Assembly (NCBI GenBank): GCA_005881155.1
Contig: VBHN01000077.1
Span: 1-39,945 of the forward strand
Direction: 5' to 3'
Source of the DNA: Chloroflexota bacterium
GTDB taxonomy: Bacteria; Chloroflexota; Dormibacteria; Dormibacterales; Dormibacteraceae
Length of the DNA: 39,945 bases
The position numbers were made by a program, and so were the translations under genes. A model generated the notes under the pieces. It made no database searches. It was not told the DNA's origin and worked only from the letters and a program-made list of their open reading frames with translations. Below, one piece after another: positions 32,723-39,945 of the stretch (within the stretch, counting starts at the first letter, position 1; every line of letters begins with the position of its first letter).

Positions 32723-32729
32723 GCCCGCC

Positions 32730-33077
32730 CTATTTGACGACGAGCGGGATGACGGTGTAGGCGGCGACGATCAGCAGGACGATCATCAGGCCGCCCACGA
32801 TCGCGATCTGGCGAAGGTCGGTGGTGAAGTAGGGGACCCGCTCCAGCGGGATGCCGGCGTCGCCACTCTCGATGACCACGCGGTGGCGGCCCTTTCCCCT
32901 GACCTGGACGCCGCCGCCGAGGGACATCTCGACGGAGCGGACCAGAGCCTGGTCGCCTCCGACCCGACCTCCCGGCGCGGCTGCCGCGGACGGCTTGGCG
33001 ACGGAAGAAGACTGGACTACCTGGGCCGGCGGCCGGTTCCTCGCCTTGTTGGTGCGGCGCTTCTGCTTTCGAGCCAT
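32730..33077 (-). CDS. small C-terminally anchored membrane protein
   Basis: This 115-residue protein begins at ATG 33077 with a very basic N-terminus (MARKQKRRTNKARNR), has a central segment with a beta-like stretch (GGGVQVRGKGRHRVVIESGDAGIPLERVPYFTTDL) and ends in one membrane helix (IAIVGGLMIVLLIVAAYTVIPLVV). I do not recognise a family. The tail-anchored layout places the basic domain in the cytoplasm. The open frame extends upstream to 33173, but that part crosses the inverted repeat at 33113-33182 and looks non-coding. Confidence 0.6.
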   Translation of the reverse strand: MARKQKRRTNKARNRPPAQVVQSSSVAKPSAAAAPGGRVGGDQALVRSVEMSLGGGVQVRGKGRHRVVIESGDAGIPLERVPYFTTDLRQIAIVGGLMIVLLIVAAYTVIPLVVK

Positions 33078-33112
33078 TCGGTCGCAGAGTTTAGCCGCCG
33101 AGGGGAATACGG

Positions 33113-33182
33113 AGCAGGCAAGTGAGGGTGGAATGTTGGTGGGACGTGAGCCGCGACGGTGCCGGAATTTCACTTGCCTGCT
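33113..33182. repeat. 13-bp perfect inverted repeat with 44-base loop
   Basis: AGCAGGCAAGTGA (33113-33125) and TCACTTGCCTGCT (33170-33182) are exact reverse complements in the 236-base divergent region between the small membrane protein and the zinc-ribbon gene. It could be a two-site operator, or the stem of a structured RNA. No known RNA family is recognised and the rest of this intergenic region shows no gene. Confidence 0.55.
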
Positions 33183-33313
33183 GCCGGGGGCCGGGCCACA
33201 ACCTGCTGCGACGTTGGCTACGAGATGTTGTGTCCCGGTGCTATTTGTACCTCAGCATCTAGCGCCTGTCAAGAGTTTTCAGGCTCCGAATCCGGCATGA
33301 GATACTTCACCGC

Positions 33314-33886
33314 CTGAGCTACTGCATCCGCTGCGGCTCGCGCCTCGAGGCGGCCCATCGCTTTTGCTGGAACTGCGGGACGCCCCGAGCACTCGCGTCC
33401 GGGTCGGATCCCGGGGAGAGAGCCAAGACCGACCAGGCTACGCCAGAACCGGTCCGGCCCCTGCCCGGGTCGCGCCCGGCCGTCGCCGCGGCCGGCGAGC
33501 GTCCGAAGCTCCCCGACCACGTGCTGATGATCGCGGTCCTGAGCGCGGCAACCGCCGTCATGTTCCTGGTCCTGCTCACGCAGACGGCGGCGGTGATCGC
33601 CAACCCGCACGGCCGCGACTCTCTGAACCTGATCCTGGCCCAGGCCGGAGTGCCGGCCGCCCAGCGGCCGGGCGTCCTGGTCCTGTACTCGGCCGCCCTG
33701 GTGCTCTTCTCACTGCTGCCGGCGCTGCTGCACGCCGCCGCCTTCTACGGCCTGCTGCAGCTGCGGCGGGCCGGCTGGATGGTGGCCTTCCTGCTCTCCA
33801 TCGTCTGGTCCCTGGCGCTGGTCGGCATCCCCTTCGCCTACCTGCTCTGGCGCCGCGACACGAGAACCGCGTTCGGCATTTCTTAG
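33314..33886 (+). CDS. zinc-ribbon membrane protein
   Basis: The frame encodes an N-terminal zinc ribbon with two CxxC knuckles (YCIRCGSRLEAAHRFCWNCGTPRAL), a Pro/Ala-rich linker and four hydrophobic segments (about 33524-33865), ending RRDTRTAFGIS. The start is unclear: no ATG, GTG or TTG precedes the ribbon in frame after the TAG at 33260. A CTG at 33314 directly precedes SYCIRCG, where relatives have Met. An ATG at 33297 in another frame reads MRYFTA and then stops, so a single-base error or a small frameshift is possible. ATG 33521 would give only the membrane part. The role is unknown. It is 39 bases upstream of the response regulator. Confidence 0.55.
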   Translation: MSYCIRCGSRLEAAHRFCWNCGTPRALASGSDPGERAKTDQATPEPVRPLPGSRPAVAAAGERPKLPDHVLMIAVLSAATAVMFLVLLTQTAAVIANPHGRDSLNLILAQAGVPAAQRPGVLVLYSAALVLFSLLPALLHAAAFYGLLQLRRAGWMVAFLLSIVWSLALVGIPFAYLLWRRDTRTAFGIS

Positions 33887-33925
33887 CTCCTTCTCACCTG
33901 GGCGCTCCCACAATGAGCGCCGCCG

Positions 33926-34606
33926 ATGCCGAACCGACACCGAATCCTGGTCGTAGACGACGACCCCCGGATCGCCTCCTCGCTGCGGCGCGCCCTCCTC
34001 TATGAGGGCTATGAGGTGGAGACGGCGGCCGATGGAATCGAGGGCCTGGCCAGTGCCCGCCGGCTGGCACCGGACCTGGTGATCCTGGACGTGATGATGC
34101 CGGGCCTCGACGGCATCGAGGTCTGCAGGCGGCTGCGCGCCGGCGGCGAGGTGGCGATCCTGATGCTCACCGCCCTCGACGCCACCTCCGCCCGCGTCGA
34201 GGGGCTGGACAGCGGCGCCGACGACTACCTGGTCAAGCCCTTCGCCTACGAAGAGCTGCTGGCACGCGTGCGGGCGCTCCTCCGCCGGGGCGCCGGACGC
34301 ACTCCCAGGGTGGTCTCCTACGGCGGCGTCCAGCTCGACCTCGACACGCGCGAGGTGACGCGCGGGGAGCGGCCTGTGAACCTCACCGCCAAGGAGTTCG
34401 AGCTGCTCGAGCACCTGCTCCGCCAGCCGCGGCGCGTCTTCACCCGCGACCAGCTGCTGGAGAGCGTCTGGGGAATCGAATCGGAGGCCACCAGCAACGT
34501 GGTCGACGTCTACGTCGGGTATTTGCGTCAAAAGCTGGAGCAGGCGGGCGAGCCACGCCTCCTGCAGACGGTCCGCGGCGTCGGCTATGCGCTTCGGGAG
34601 GTGTGA
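33926..34606 (+). CDS. OmpR-family two-component response regulator
   Basis: The 226-residue protein has a receiver domain (RILVVDDDPRIASSLRRAL; phospho-acceptor Asp55 in LVILDVMMPGLDG; Thr in MLTALDA; Lys in YLVKPFAYEELLARV) and a C-terminal winged-helix DNA-binding domain (LTAKEFELLEHLLRQPRRVFTRDQLLESVWG... NVVDVYVGYLRQKLE... TVRGVGYAL). It is followed after one base by the histidine kinase, in the common regulator-kinase order and with MprA-like character. It may bind the phased CTCA repeats before the next operon (36000-36025). Confidence 0.94.
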   Translation: MPNRHRILVVDDDPRIASSLRRALLYEGYEVETAADGIEGLASARRLAPDLVILDVMMPGLDGIEVCRRLRAGGEVAILMLTALDATSARVEGLDSGADDYLVKPFAYEELLARVRALLRRGAGRTPRVVSYGGVQLDLDTREVTRGERPVNLTAKEFELLEHLLRQPRRVFTRDQLLESVWGIESEATSNVVDVYVGYLRQKLEQAGEPRLLQTVRGVGYALREV

Positions 34607-34607
34607 G

Positions 34608-35993
34608 GTGCGCATCCTTTCCCTGCGGGCGCGGGTCGCGCTCTTCGGCGGACTGATCGTCTTCGGCGCCGTCTTCGCCTTCGCCGAGTTCCTGCTCGGT
34701 CTCGTCCAGCTGGGGCAGGGGAACCAGACCAACAAAGGTCTCAAGACTCGCGCCGACGCGGTCTCGGCCTGGGTGACGACGGCCACCCCGGACCAGCTCC
34801 GCGGCCAGCAGTACCTCGCGCCGGCGGACCTATCCAGTTCGACCGACGTCTTTGCCGAGGTGCTCGACTCGGACGGCCGGGTGGTCTTCAGCACCGGCAT
34901 CCTCAACGGGAGCCCGCCGGCCCCGCCTGCGAGTCTTCTCAAAGCGGCTGCGAAAAGTGAGGCCTACGACTATCTGAGGCTGTCCGGCAAGGATCCTTTC
35001 TATCTCTATTCACGACCCTGGTCGCGACCCGAGCTCGGGCTGGCCGGCTATGTGTTGACCGGCCAGTCCTGGCGGGCCCAGCGGGACTCGACCAGGGGCC
35101 TCCAGGGATTCCTGTTCGTCGCGGGAGGGATCGCCGTCCTCCTCGGGCTCTTCGCCAGCTGGGTGGTGGCCGGGCGCGCGCTGCAGCCGCTGAAGACGGT
35201 GGCGGCCACGGCCGACGAGATCCGGACCACGCGCGACTTCAGACGCCGGCTGCCGGGCACCGAGACCAAGGGTGAGGTCGGGTCCCTCACGGCCAGCTTC
35301 AACGGGATGCTCGGCGCTCTCCAGGACGCCTTCGACTTCCAGCGCCGCTTCATCGCCGACGCCTCGCACGAGCTGCGCACACCGCTGACCTCGATCCGCA
35401 CCAACGCGGCGCTGCTTCAGCGCGCCGACCTCTCGCCCAGCGACCGAACCGAAGCCGCCGGCGACATCGCCGCCGAGGCCGAGCGCATGAGCCGGCTGGT
35501 CGAGGACCTGCTGACGCTGGCGAGGGCCGACGCCGGCGTCAGGCTTGAGCAGAACGCGGTCGCCCTGGACCAGGTGGCAGGCGAGGCGCTGCGGCATTTC
35601 CGGCTCCTCAACCCGGATCGGCGCCTGAACGAAGAGCTGCTGCCGACCGCCGTCGTAGGCGACCGCGACGCGATCCTGCAGCTGATCTCGATCCTGCTCG
35701 ACAACGCCGCCAAGCACACCGCCGCCGGCGGCCAGGTCGGAGTCGAGCTGGGCGCGTCGGAGGGCACCGCGCGGCTCGTCGTCACTGACGACGGCGACGG
35801 CATCCCGGCCTCGGACCTGGACCGCATCTTCGAGCGCTTCTACCAGGCCGATCCCTCCCGTTACCGGGGCGGCGCCGGCCTCGGGCTCTCCATCGCGCGC
35901 TGGATCGCGAGCGAGCACGGGGGCAGCATCAGCGCCGCCAACCGGCCCGAGGGAGGCGCCCGCTTCGAGGTCCTGCTCCCGGCCGCTCCTTAG
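34608..35993 (+). CDS. membrane sensor histidine kinase
   Basis: The 461-residue kinase starts at GTG 34608, one base after the regulator stop; the ATG at 34587 lies inside the regulator. Layout: first membrane helix (about residues 10-30), an extracytoplasmic sensor region of about 140 residues, second helix (FLFVAGGIAVLLGLFASWVVAG), HAMP, then the DHp domain with RRFIADASHELRTPLTSIRTN (phosphorylated His at about residue 254) and the HATPase domain (N box LLDNAAKHTAAG, DDGDGIP, FERFYQADPSRYRGGAGLGLSIARWI). All catalytic motifs are present. The signal is unknown; it pairs with the adjacent OmpR-type regulator. Confidence 0.93.
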   Translation: MRILSLRARVALFGGLIVFGAVFAFAEFLLGLVQLGQGNQTNKGLKTRADAVSAWVTTATPDQLRGQQYLAPADLSSSTDVFAEVLDSDGRVVFSTGILNGSPPAPPASLLKAAAKSEAYDYLRLSGKDPFYLYSRPWSRPELGLAGYVLTGQSWRAQRDSTRGLQGFLFVAGGIAVLLGLFASWVVAGRALQPLKTVAATADEIRTTRDFRRRLPGTETKGEVGSLTASFNGMLGALQDAFDFQRRFIADASHELRTPLTSIRTNAALLQRADLSPSDRTEAAGDIAAEAERMSRLVEDLLTLARADAGVRLEQNAVALDQVAGEALRHFRLLNPDRRLNEELLPTAVVGDRDAILQLISILLDNAAKHTAAGGQVGVELGASEGTARLVVTDDGDGIPASDLDRIFERFYQADPSRYRGGAGLGLSIARWIASEHGGSISAANRPEGGARFEVLLPAAP

Positions 35994-35999
35994 CGATTT

Positions 36000-36025
36000 C
36001 TCATCACCGCCTCAAGCCGGCCTCA
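36000..36025 (+). promoter_or_regulatory. phased CTCA direct repeats before the membrane-protein operon
   Basis: CTCA occurs at 36000, 36011 and 36022, exactly 11 bases apart, with a one-mismatch copy (CTTA) at 35989. The array lies between the kinase stop and the ATG at 36052. An 11-base phase matches OmpR-type binding, and the adjacent regulator is of that type. This is an inference, not a recognised consensus. Confidence 0.4.
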
Positions 36026-36051
36026 CGACCTCGCTCCAGACTGAAGCGGAA

Positions 36052-37134
36052 ATGCTCCCACTGCACGCCAGCACCGGTTTCCTGGACGGGATCGCCAAGG
36101 ACCATCTGGGCGGTGCGCTCGCCCTGCTCGTCCTCCCCCTCGCCGTCCATTTCCTGCGCGGCCGGCGTTCGTGGCGGGACGCCGGGGGCCGCCGCCAACT
36201 GGTCGCCTGCCTGCTGGCGGCGACCGGGCTGATCCACCTCGGCCTGGTGCCCGGCCACCTGGCGCTGCCTGTGACCTCGGCTCTCTTCCTGGCCAACGGC
36301 ATCCTCTTCTGCGGTCTCAGCGTGCTGGTGCTGAGCTGGCGCTGGTGGCGGCCGGCGGCGCTGCTGCTGCTGTCCTCGACGATCCTCGCCTATGGCGTCT
36401 ACGTCGCGGCGGGCTGGGAGTCGGTCGACGACTTGGGCGGCGTCACCAAGCTGATCGAGCTGGCCGCCTTCGGCCTGACGGTCATGCCGGTGCGTCCCGG
36501 CGCCTTTCGCTGGACGGGCGCGACCGCCGCCACGCTGCTCGTCACCCTGGTGGCGGGAGTCCTGGCCTGGGGCGGGATCCTCCGCGACCACGGCGGGGCG
36601 CTCCGCCAGCCGCCGTCGGGCACGCCGACCGCGGCCGACCAGGAGGCCGCCAACCAGTTCGCCGCGACCACCTGGGCGGACCTCTACCGCTACCAGGACG
36701 CGTCGGTGGCCGTCGCCGCCGGCTACCAGCCGGCCTCGCCCGAAGCCTCGGGGACCGTCCACTACGAGAACAAGGCCTACGAGGGAACCAAGCGCCCGAT
36801 CCTGGACCCCAACCGGCCCCAGGGCCTGGTCTACGCCAACACACGGAAGGGACCGGTCCTGCTCGGAGCCATGTTCGTGCTCCCCAAAGAGGGCCAGCGC
36901 GGCAACGACTTCAACGGCGCGGTGGGAGGCTGGCACGAGCATCCCAACGCCTGCGTCTCTCCGGTCACCTTCACGCTCAGCGGGCTGCTGACCCCCTTCG
37001 GCAGCTGCCCGCCGCTCTCCTTCGCGATCATCACCACCCCGATGCTTCACGTCTGGCGTCCGGACATGCCAAACGGGCCTTACGGCGAGCTGGACGACAG
37101 GTGGGTCAAGAAGATCCAGGCGGGCCAGGCATGA
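36052..37134 (+). CDS. polytopic membrane protein with extracytoplasmic HxH/Cys domain
   Basis: The 360-residue protein has six hydrophobic segments (between residues 20 and 175), then a soluble domain of about 180 residues. That domain carries QEAANQFAATTWADLYRYQDASVAVAAGYQP, the strand YANTRKGPVLLGAMFVLP, WHEHPNAC (His295, His297, Cys301), FGSCPP (Cys319) and TPMLHVW (His333). The histidines and cysteines look like a metal site and a possible disulphide. I have no family name to assign with confidence. It lies directly downstream of the two-component system with a phased repeat in front, so it is probably its target, and it is coupled to the next small membrane protein by an ATGA overlap. 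Confidence 0.7.
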   Translation: MLPLHASTGFLDGIAKDHLGGALALLVLPLAVHFLRGRRSWRDAGGRRQLVACLLAATGLIHLGLVPGHLALPVTSALFLANGILFCGLSVLVLSWRWWRPAALLLLSSTILAYGVYVAAGWESVDDLGGVTKLIELAAFGLTVMPVRPGAFRWTGATAATLLVTLVAGVLAWGGILRDHGGALRQPPSGTPTAADQEAANQFAATTWADLYRYQDASVAVAAGYQPASPEASGTVHYENKAYEGTKRPILDPNRPQGLVYANTRKGPVLLGAMFVLPKEGQRGNDFNGAVGGWHEHPNACVSPVTFTLSGLLTPFGSCPPLSFAIITTPMLHVWRPDMPNGPYGELDDRWVKKIQAGQA

Positions 37135-37649
37135 AGACCACCCGCGAGGTCGCCTTCCTGCTGCTGGTCCTGCAGTCCGCGATCGGCATCCTGACGGCCG
37201 CGGGCCCAATCGTCCTTGCCCTCGGCGGGACTCCTGCCGACGCGCTCCTGGCGCTGCTGGCGATCTCGCTCTCGGTGGGGCAGCTGGTGCTGGCCGTGCT
37301 TTTCCTCCGTGGCAGCCGGAAGGCCGGCGCCTGGCTGATCGGATACGAGGCGCTCTGCCTGACCGGTGCAGCCCTGGCCGCCTGGATCCACCTCGGCGCC
37401 GACGATCGCTTCGCCCCCATCGTCACCAACCTGGGCCTCCCCGTCCTGTTGCTGGTGCTCTTGCTGCGCCTGCGCCTATGGTCAGCAGATGAAGATCGGG
37501 GTCGTGGGCGCGGGGAACATCGGCAAGACACTGGGTGGGTCCTGGGAGGCGGCCGGGCACGAGGTCCGCTACGGGACGCGGGCGGAAGCAGGCAGCATCT
37601 TCGAGGCCGCGAGCTCCTCGGAGGTGATCCTGTTGGCGGTGCCCGCTGA
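37131..37649 (+). CDS. small membrane protein with uncertain C-terminus
   Basis: ATG 37131 overlaps the preceding stop (ATGA). The first 118 residues are four hydrophobic segments (EVAFLLLVLQSAIGILTAAG; LLALLAISLSVGQLVLAVLFLRG; WLIGYEALCLTGAALAAWI; LGLPVLLLVLLLRLRLW) and look real. The frame then continues for another 54 residues antagonistically with the next gene (37489-38058), giving an Arg/Gly-rich tail that resembles a shadow. A stop just after LRLRLW would be expected, so either the overlap is genuine or a frameshift near 37480 hides the true end. The function is unknown. Confidence 0.55.
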   Translation: MKTTREVAFLLLVLQSAIGILTAAGPIVLALGGTPADALLALLAISLSVGQLVLAVLFLRGSRKAGAWLIGYEALCLTGAALAAWIHLGADDRFAPIVTNLGLPVLLLVLLLRLRLWSADEDRGRGRGEHRQDTGWVLGGGRARGPLRDAGGSRQHLRGRELLGGDPVGGAR

Positions 37650-38058
37650 CGCGGCTCTGGAGGCGCTCGAGGAGGCCGCCGAGGTCGCCGGGAAGCTGGT
37701 CATCGACTGCACCAACCGGATGGGTCAGGCGGCTTTCGAGAAGGGCAAGTCGAAGGCGGAGGAGCTGGCCGCGGCCGCCCCTGACGCGCACGTTTTCAAG
37801 GCGTTCAACGCGGCTTTCTCCAAAGTGATGAAGAACGGGGGCAAGACCCACGGGCAGAAGGCGGACCTGGCCTTCGCGGGCGACGGCGAGGTCGGCCGGG
37901 AGCGGCTGGAGAAGCTGATCGCCGATGCCGGCTTTGCGCCCCTGGACTGCGGGCCGCTGGAAAACGCCTACCTCGTGGAGGCGCTGGGCGCGGCCATGAT
38001 CTACCTCGGCTTCGGCGCCAACCTGGGCGCCGACATCGCCTGGAAGCTGATCCGCTAG
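37489..38058 (+). CDS. F420H2:NADP oxidoreductase-like NAD(P)-binding protein
   Basis: The 189-residue protein has an N-terminal dinucleotide-binding fold (MKIGVVGAGNIGKTLGGSWEAAGHEVRYGTR; G-x-G-x-x-G) and the family pattern AASSSEVILLAVP, LVIDCTNRM and VFKAFNAAFSKVM, followed by DLAFAGDGEVGRERLEKLIADAGFAPLDCGPLENAYLVEALGAAMIYL. This matches NADPH-dependent F420 reductase and related small reductases; whether F420 or another substrate is used cannot be told. It is slightly shorter than usual between YGTR and SIFEAA. ATG 37489 begins the conserved fold. The last four bases overlap the convergent gene. Confidence 0.8.
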   Translation: MKIGVVGAGNIGKTLGGSWEAAGHEVRYGTRAEAGSIFEAASSSEVILLAVPADAALEALEEAAEVAGKLVIDCTNRMGQAAFEKGKSKAEELAAAAPDAHVFKAFNAAFSKVMKNGGKTHGQKADLAFAGDGEVGRERLEKLIADAGFAPLDCGPLENAYLVEALGAAMIYLGFGANLGADIAWKLIR

Positions 38059-38540
38059 CGGGTCACCTGGTAGACGACCCGGTACTGAGATGCCCCGGAG
38101 TCAATCCGAAGGTCGAAGTACTCCCTGCCGCCCCGTCGCCACTCGAGGTCGACCGGTTGCGCTGAGGTCGGCTCCGGCGAGGAGCTCGTGAACCCGTTTG
38201 ACGCGAGGGCCTGCCGGTACCAGGCCTCCAGCGTTGCCCGATCGGCCGTTGTCGACAGCAGCGTCTCGGCCCGCGCCGGGCCCGAGGCCGGGTTGTTCGG
38301 GTCCTCGCTCTGGTCGGACTGAGCCGTCTGGACGACCTTCGAGCCCGGGTAGTAGAGCTTGGCCACCGGTCGCGCCCAGAGGTCCGACGCGCGCACCGCG
38401 CGGTGGTCGGGCAGGCCGTCGGGGCCCCGCGAGTGTTCCGCGACATAGCTCAGGTAGGCGTAGCCCGCCCCACCCAGGGCCAGCACCAGCACGGCAACCC
38501 CGGCGTAGACGAGAAGGCGGCGGCGGTTGAGGTCGCTCAA
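38055..38540 (-). CDS. membrane-anchored extracytoplasmic protein
   Basis: The 161-residue product starts at TTG 38540 inside the stop of the YchF-like gene (TTGA overlap). Residues 1-12 are basic (MSDLNRRRLLVY), one membrane helix follows (AGVAVLVLALGGAGYAYLSY), and the rest is an exported domain with VAKLYYPGSKVVQTAQSDQSED, a helix DRATLEAWYRQALASNGFTSS and strands (VDLEWRRGGREYFDLRID, YRVVYQVTR). The strand-helix pattern, with a polar surface and pairing of a helix reading W-Y-R-x-x-L-x-x-x-G-F, is common in envelope proteins of Chloroflexota and Actinomycetota. I cannot name a family. Confidence 0.65.
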   Translation of the reverse strand: MSDLNRRRLLVYAGVAVLVLALGGAGYAYLSYVAEHSRGPDGLPDHRAVRASDLWARPVAKLYYPGSKVVQTAQSDQSEDPNNPASGPARAETLLSTTADRATLEAWYRQALASNGFTSSSPEPTSAQPVDLEWRRGGREYFDLRIDSGASQYRVVYQVTR

Positions 38541-39535
38541 CCGCCGATGCGGAAGAAGATCACGTCGCCGTCCTGGACCCGGTACTCGCGGCCCTCGACA
38601 CGCAACCTCCCGGCCGCACGCAGGGCCTCCATCGAACCCGCCTGGACCAGCTCGTCGACGCTGGTGACCTCGGCCCGGATGAACTTCTTGATGAAGTCGG
38701 TGTGGATGACGCCGGCGGCGATCGGCGCCGGTGCGCCGTCCTCGCAGGGCCAGGCTCGGACCTCGGGCTCGCCGGCCGTGAAGTAAGTGATCAGGCCGCC
38801 CGCCTGCCAGACGGCGCCGGCGACGGTCGCCAACCCGGACTCGGTCAGCCCATAAGAGGCTCGGTATTCGGCCGCGTCCTTCGACTCCAGCTCCGCCAGC
38901 TCCACCTCCAGCGCCGCGGCCAGGACCGCGCTCTGCGCCCTGTGCTCGAACGCGTAGTGCTCGAGCGTGGCGCCCGCGGCAAGATCCTCGGCGACGTTGG
39001 CCACGTAGACGACGGGCTTGCTGCTAACCGGGAAGAGAGGCGCCAATATCTCCTTTGCGGCCGCGTCCAGCTCCAGCAAGCGGAGGGGCTGCCCGGCGTC
39101 CAGGTGCGCCTTGGCGCGGGTCAGAACCTCGGCCGCGGCAGCCGCTCCCGGCTTGTTGATGCGCGCTTCCTTGGCGGCGATCTCGAGGCGCTTCTCGACC
39201 GAGGCCAGGTCGGCCAGGACGAGGTCGAGCCCGACGCTGTCGAGCTCGCCGGCCGGGTCCGAGTCGGGTCCGAAGCAGCGGGCGACCACCAGCAGCACGT
39301 CCGCTTCGCGGGCGGCCGCCACCTGCTGCGCCCGGCTGCCCGGCGGCGCATCGGCGACGCGGACCTGGGCGTAGACCTTCTTCTTCGGCCTGACCGCCTC
39401 CTCGAGCCGGTCCAGCCGGGGATCCAGGACGTCCACCATGCCGACCCCGCCCGAGCCGCGACCGGCGGTCAGGGCGTTGAAGACGGTCGTCTTGCCTGAG
39501 GCGGGCGGGCCGACGATGGCGACGGAAACAGGCAA
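38537..39535 (-). CDS. YchF/OLA1-like P-loop ATPase with divergent switch region
   Basis: The 332-residue protein begins SVAIVGPPASGKTTVFNALT (P-loop) and ends with the YchF-type TGS/DUF933 domain (GGLITYFTAGEPEVRAWPCEDGAPAPIAAGVIHTDFIKKFIRAEV... GREYRVQDGDVIFFRIGG). The middle contains the helical insertion (LVLADLASVEKRLEIAAKEAR) and KPVVYVANVAED, corresponding to the N-x-x-E base-recognition motif. It is shorter than YchF (about 363), lacks the NYPFCTI-type switch I segment, and the switch II motif is unusual (VADAPPGSRAQQVAAAREAD). It may be a paralog of YchF or an internally shortened copy. TTG 39535 precedes the P-loop by nine residues. The gene follows lysC by three bases. Confidence 0.75.
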   Translation of the reverse strand: MPVSVAIVGPPASGKTTVFNALTAGRGSGGVGMVDVLDPRLDRLEEAVRPKKKVYAQVRVADAPPGSRAQQVAAAREADVLLVVARCFGPDSDPAGELDSVGLDLVLADLASVEKRLEIAAKEARINKPGAAAAAEVLTRAKAHLDAGQPLRLLELDAAAKEILAPLFPVSSKPVVYVANVAEDLAAGATLEHYAFEHRAQSAVLAAALEVELAELESKDAAEYRASYGLTESGLATVAGAVWQAGGLITYFTAGEPEVRAWPCEDGAPAPIAAGVIHTDFIKKFIRAEVTSVDELVQAGSMEALRAAGRLRVEGREYRVQDGDVIFFRIGG

Positions 39536-39538
39536 GGG

Positions 39539-39945
39539 CTACTGGAGGTCCAGGTCGAAGGCGGTGTGCAGCGCGCGCACGCCGTCGCCAGCCCGGGCCC
39601 GGTCGACCAGGCAGGTGATCCGGATCTCGGAGGTGCTGATCATCTCGATGTTGATCTTCTGCTCGGCCAGGGTCTTGAACATCCGGGCGGCGATCCCGGG
39701 CGTGCCCAGCATCCCGGTGCCGACGATGGAGAGCTTGGCAAGGCCGCCCGAGGAGAGGACCTCGTTGGCGCCTATCTCCTGGTTGGCCCGCTGGACCAGG
39801 GCGACGGCCTGCGGCAGCTCGTCCTCGGCGACGGTGAAGGTGATGTCGGTGGCGCCGGTGACGCCCACGTTCTGGACGATCACGTCGACCGAGATCGAGG
39901 CCGCACCCAGCGGCTCGAAGAGGGCGGCCGCCACGCCGGGCCGGT
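39539..39945 (-). CDS. lysC: aspartokinase, C-terminal ACT domains (5' end outside window)
   Basis: The frame is open to the right edge, so this is the 3' part of a larger gene. It encodes most of two ACT domains: RPGVAAALFEPLGAASISVDVIVQNVGVTGATDITFTV, then LAKLSIVGTGMLGTPGIAARMFKTLAEQKINIEMISTSEIRITCLV and a final helix. The GTG at 39934 is an internal codon, not the start. These sequences are characteristic of lysine/threonine-regulated aspartate kinase, where they bind the inhibitory amino acid and form the dimer. The catalytic domain lies beyond 39945. The stop at 39539 is three bases before the YchF-like gene. Confidence 0.9.
   Translation of the reverse strand, partial: RPGVAAALFEPLGAASISVDVIVQNVGVTGATDITFTVAEDELPQAVALVQRANQEIGANEVLSSGGLAKLSIVGTGMLGTPGIAARMFKTLAEQKINIEMISTSEIRITCLVDRARAGDGVRALHTAFDLDLQ

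Overview
The window is a dense, very GC-rich bacterial chromosome segment with G/C-dominated third codon positions and many GTG and TTG starts. The gene content (bactofilin, SelA/SelB, an ArsA-type ATPase, M50 protease, BMP-type ABC importer, OmpR-type two-component system, no outer-membrane machinery) would fit a soil bacterium of the Chloroflexota/Dormibacterota type or a relative of Actinomycetota. This placement is inference from gene content only. The rplI-dnaB-purA cluster and a perfect parS-like palindrome at 8571-8586 suggest that the segment lies in the origin-proximal part of the chromosome.

Layout. 101-4856: an ABM-fold monooxygenase, an orphan RnfD/NqrB-like membrane protein, then a minus-strand block purA, dnaB, rplI and a DUF1232 protein. 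4925-14220 (plus): a broken MFS transporter, a roughly 470-base non-coding stretch, a methyltransferase, an acyl-CoA ligase carrying the parS-like site, and two tandem paralogous secreted proteins of about 780 residues. Each secreted-protein gene has its own copy of a phased TGAC repeat array upstream. 14253-24333 (minus): glpX, a small protein, bactofilin, a BMP-family ABC importer (two permeases, double ATPase, damaged lipoprotein), MmgE/PrpD, a CCA-adding-type enzyme and a ROK kinase. 24350-25044 (plus): a broken CPBP protease. 25041-33077 (minus): selB, selA, M50 protease, a small protein, an ArsA-type ATPase, a TetR regulator with a readable promoter/operator, UspA, two DUF1003 proteins, DUF4446 and a small membrane protein. 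33314-38058 (plus): a zinc-ribbon membrane protein, response regulator and histidine kinase, two membrane proteins probably controlled by them, and an F420H2:NADP reductase-like protein. 38055-39945 (minus): a membrane-anchored protein, a YchF-like ATPase and the 3' end of aspartokinase.

The most striking features are: (i) the parS-like palindrome inside the acyl-CoA ligase gene, spelled with codons ending in A or T that are unlike their surroundings; (ii) the tandem secreted proteins with a conserved repeat array in front of each; (iii) a TetR promoter whose 17-bp spacer is exactly one operator while a second operator covers the start codon; (iv) a recurrent pattern in which genes lack a short internal segment, either with a frameshift (MFS, BMP lipoprotein, CPBP, DUF1003 pair) or apparently in frame (bL9, ArsA). 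Pattern (iv) may be an assembly problem and should be settled before any of these genes is called inactive.
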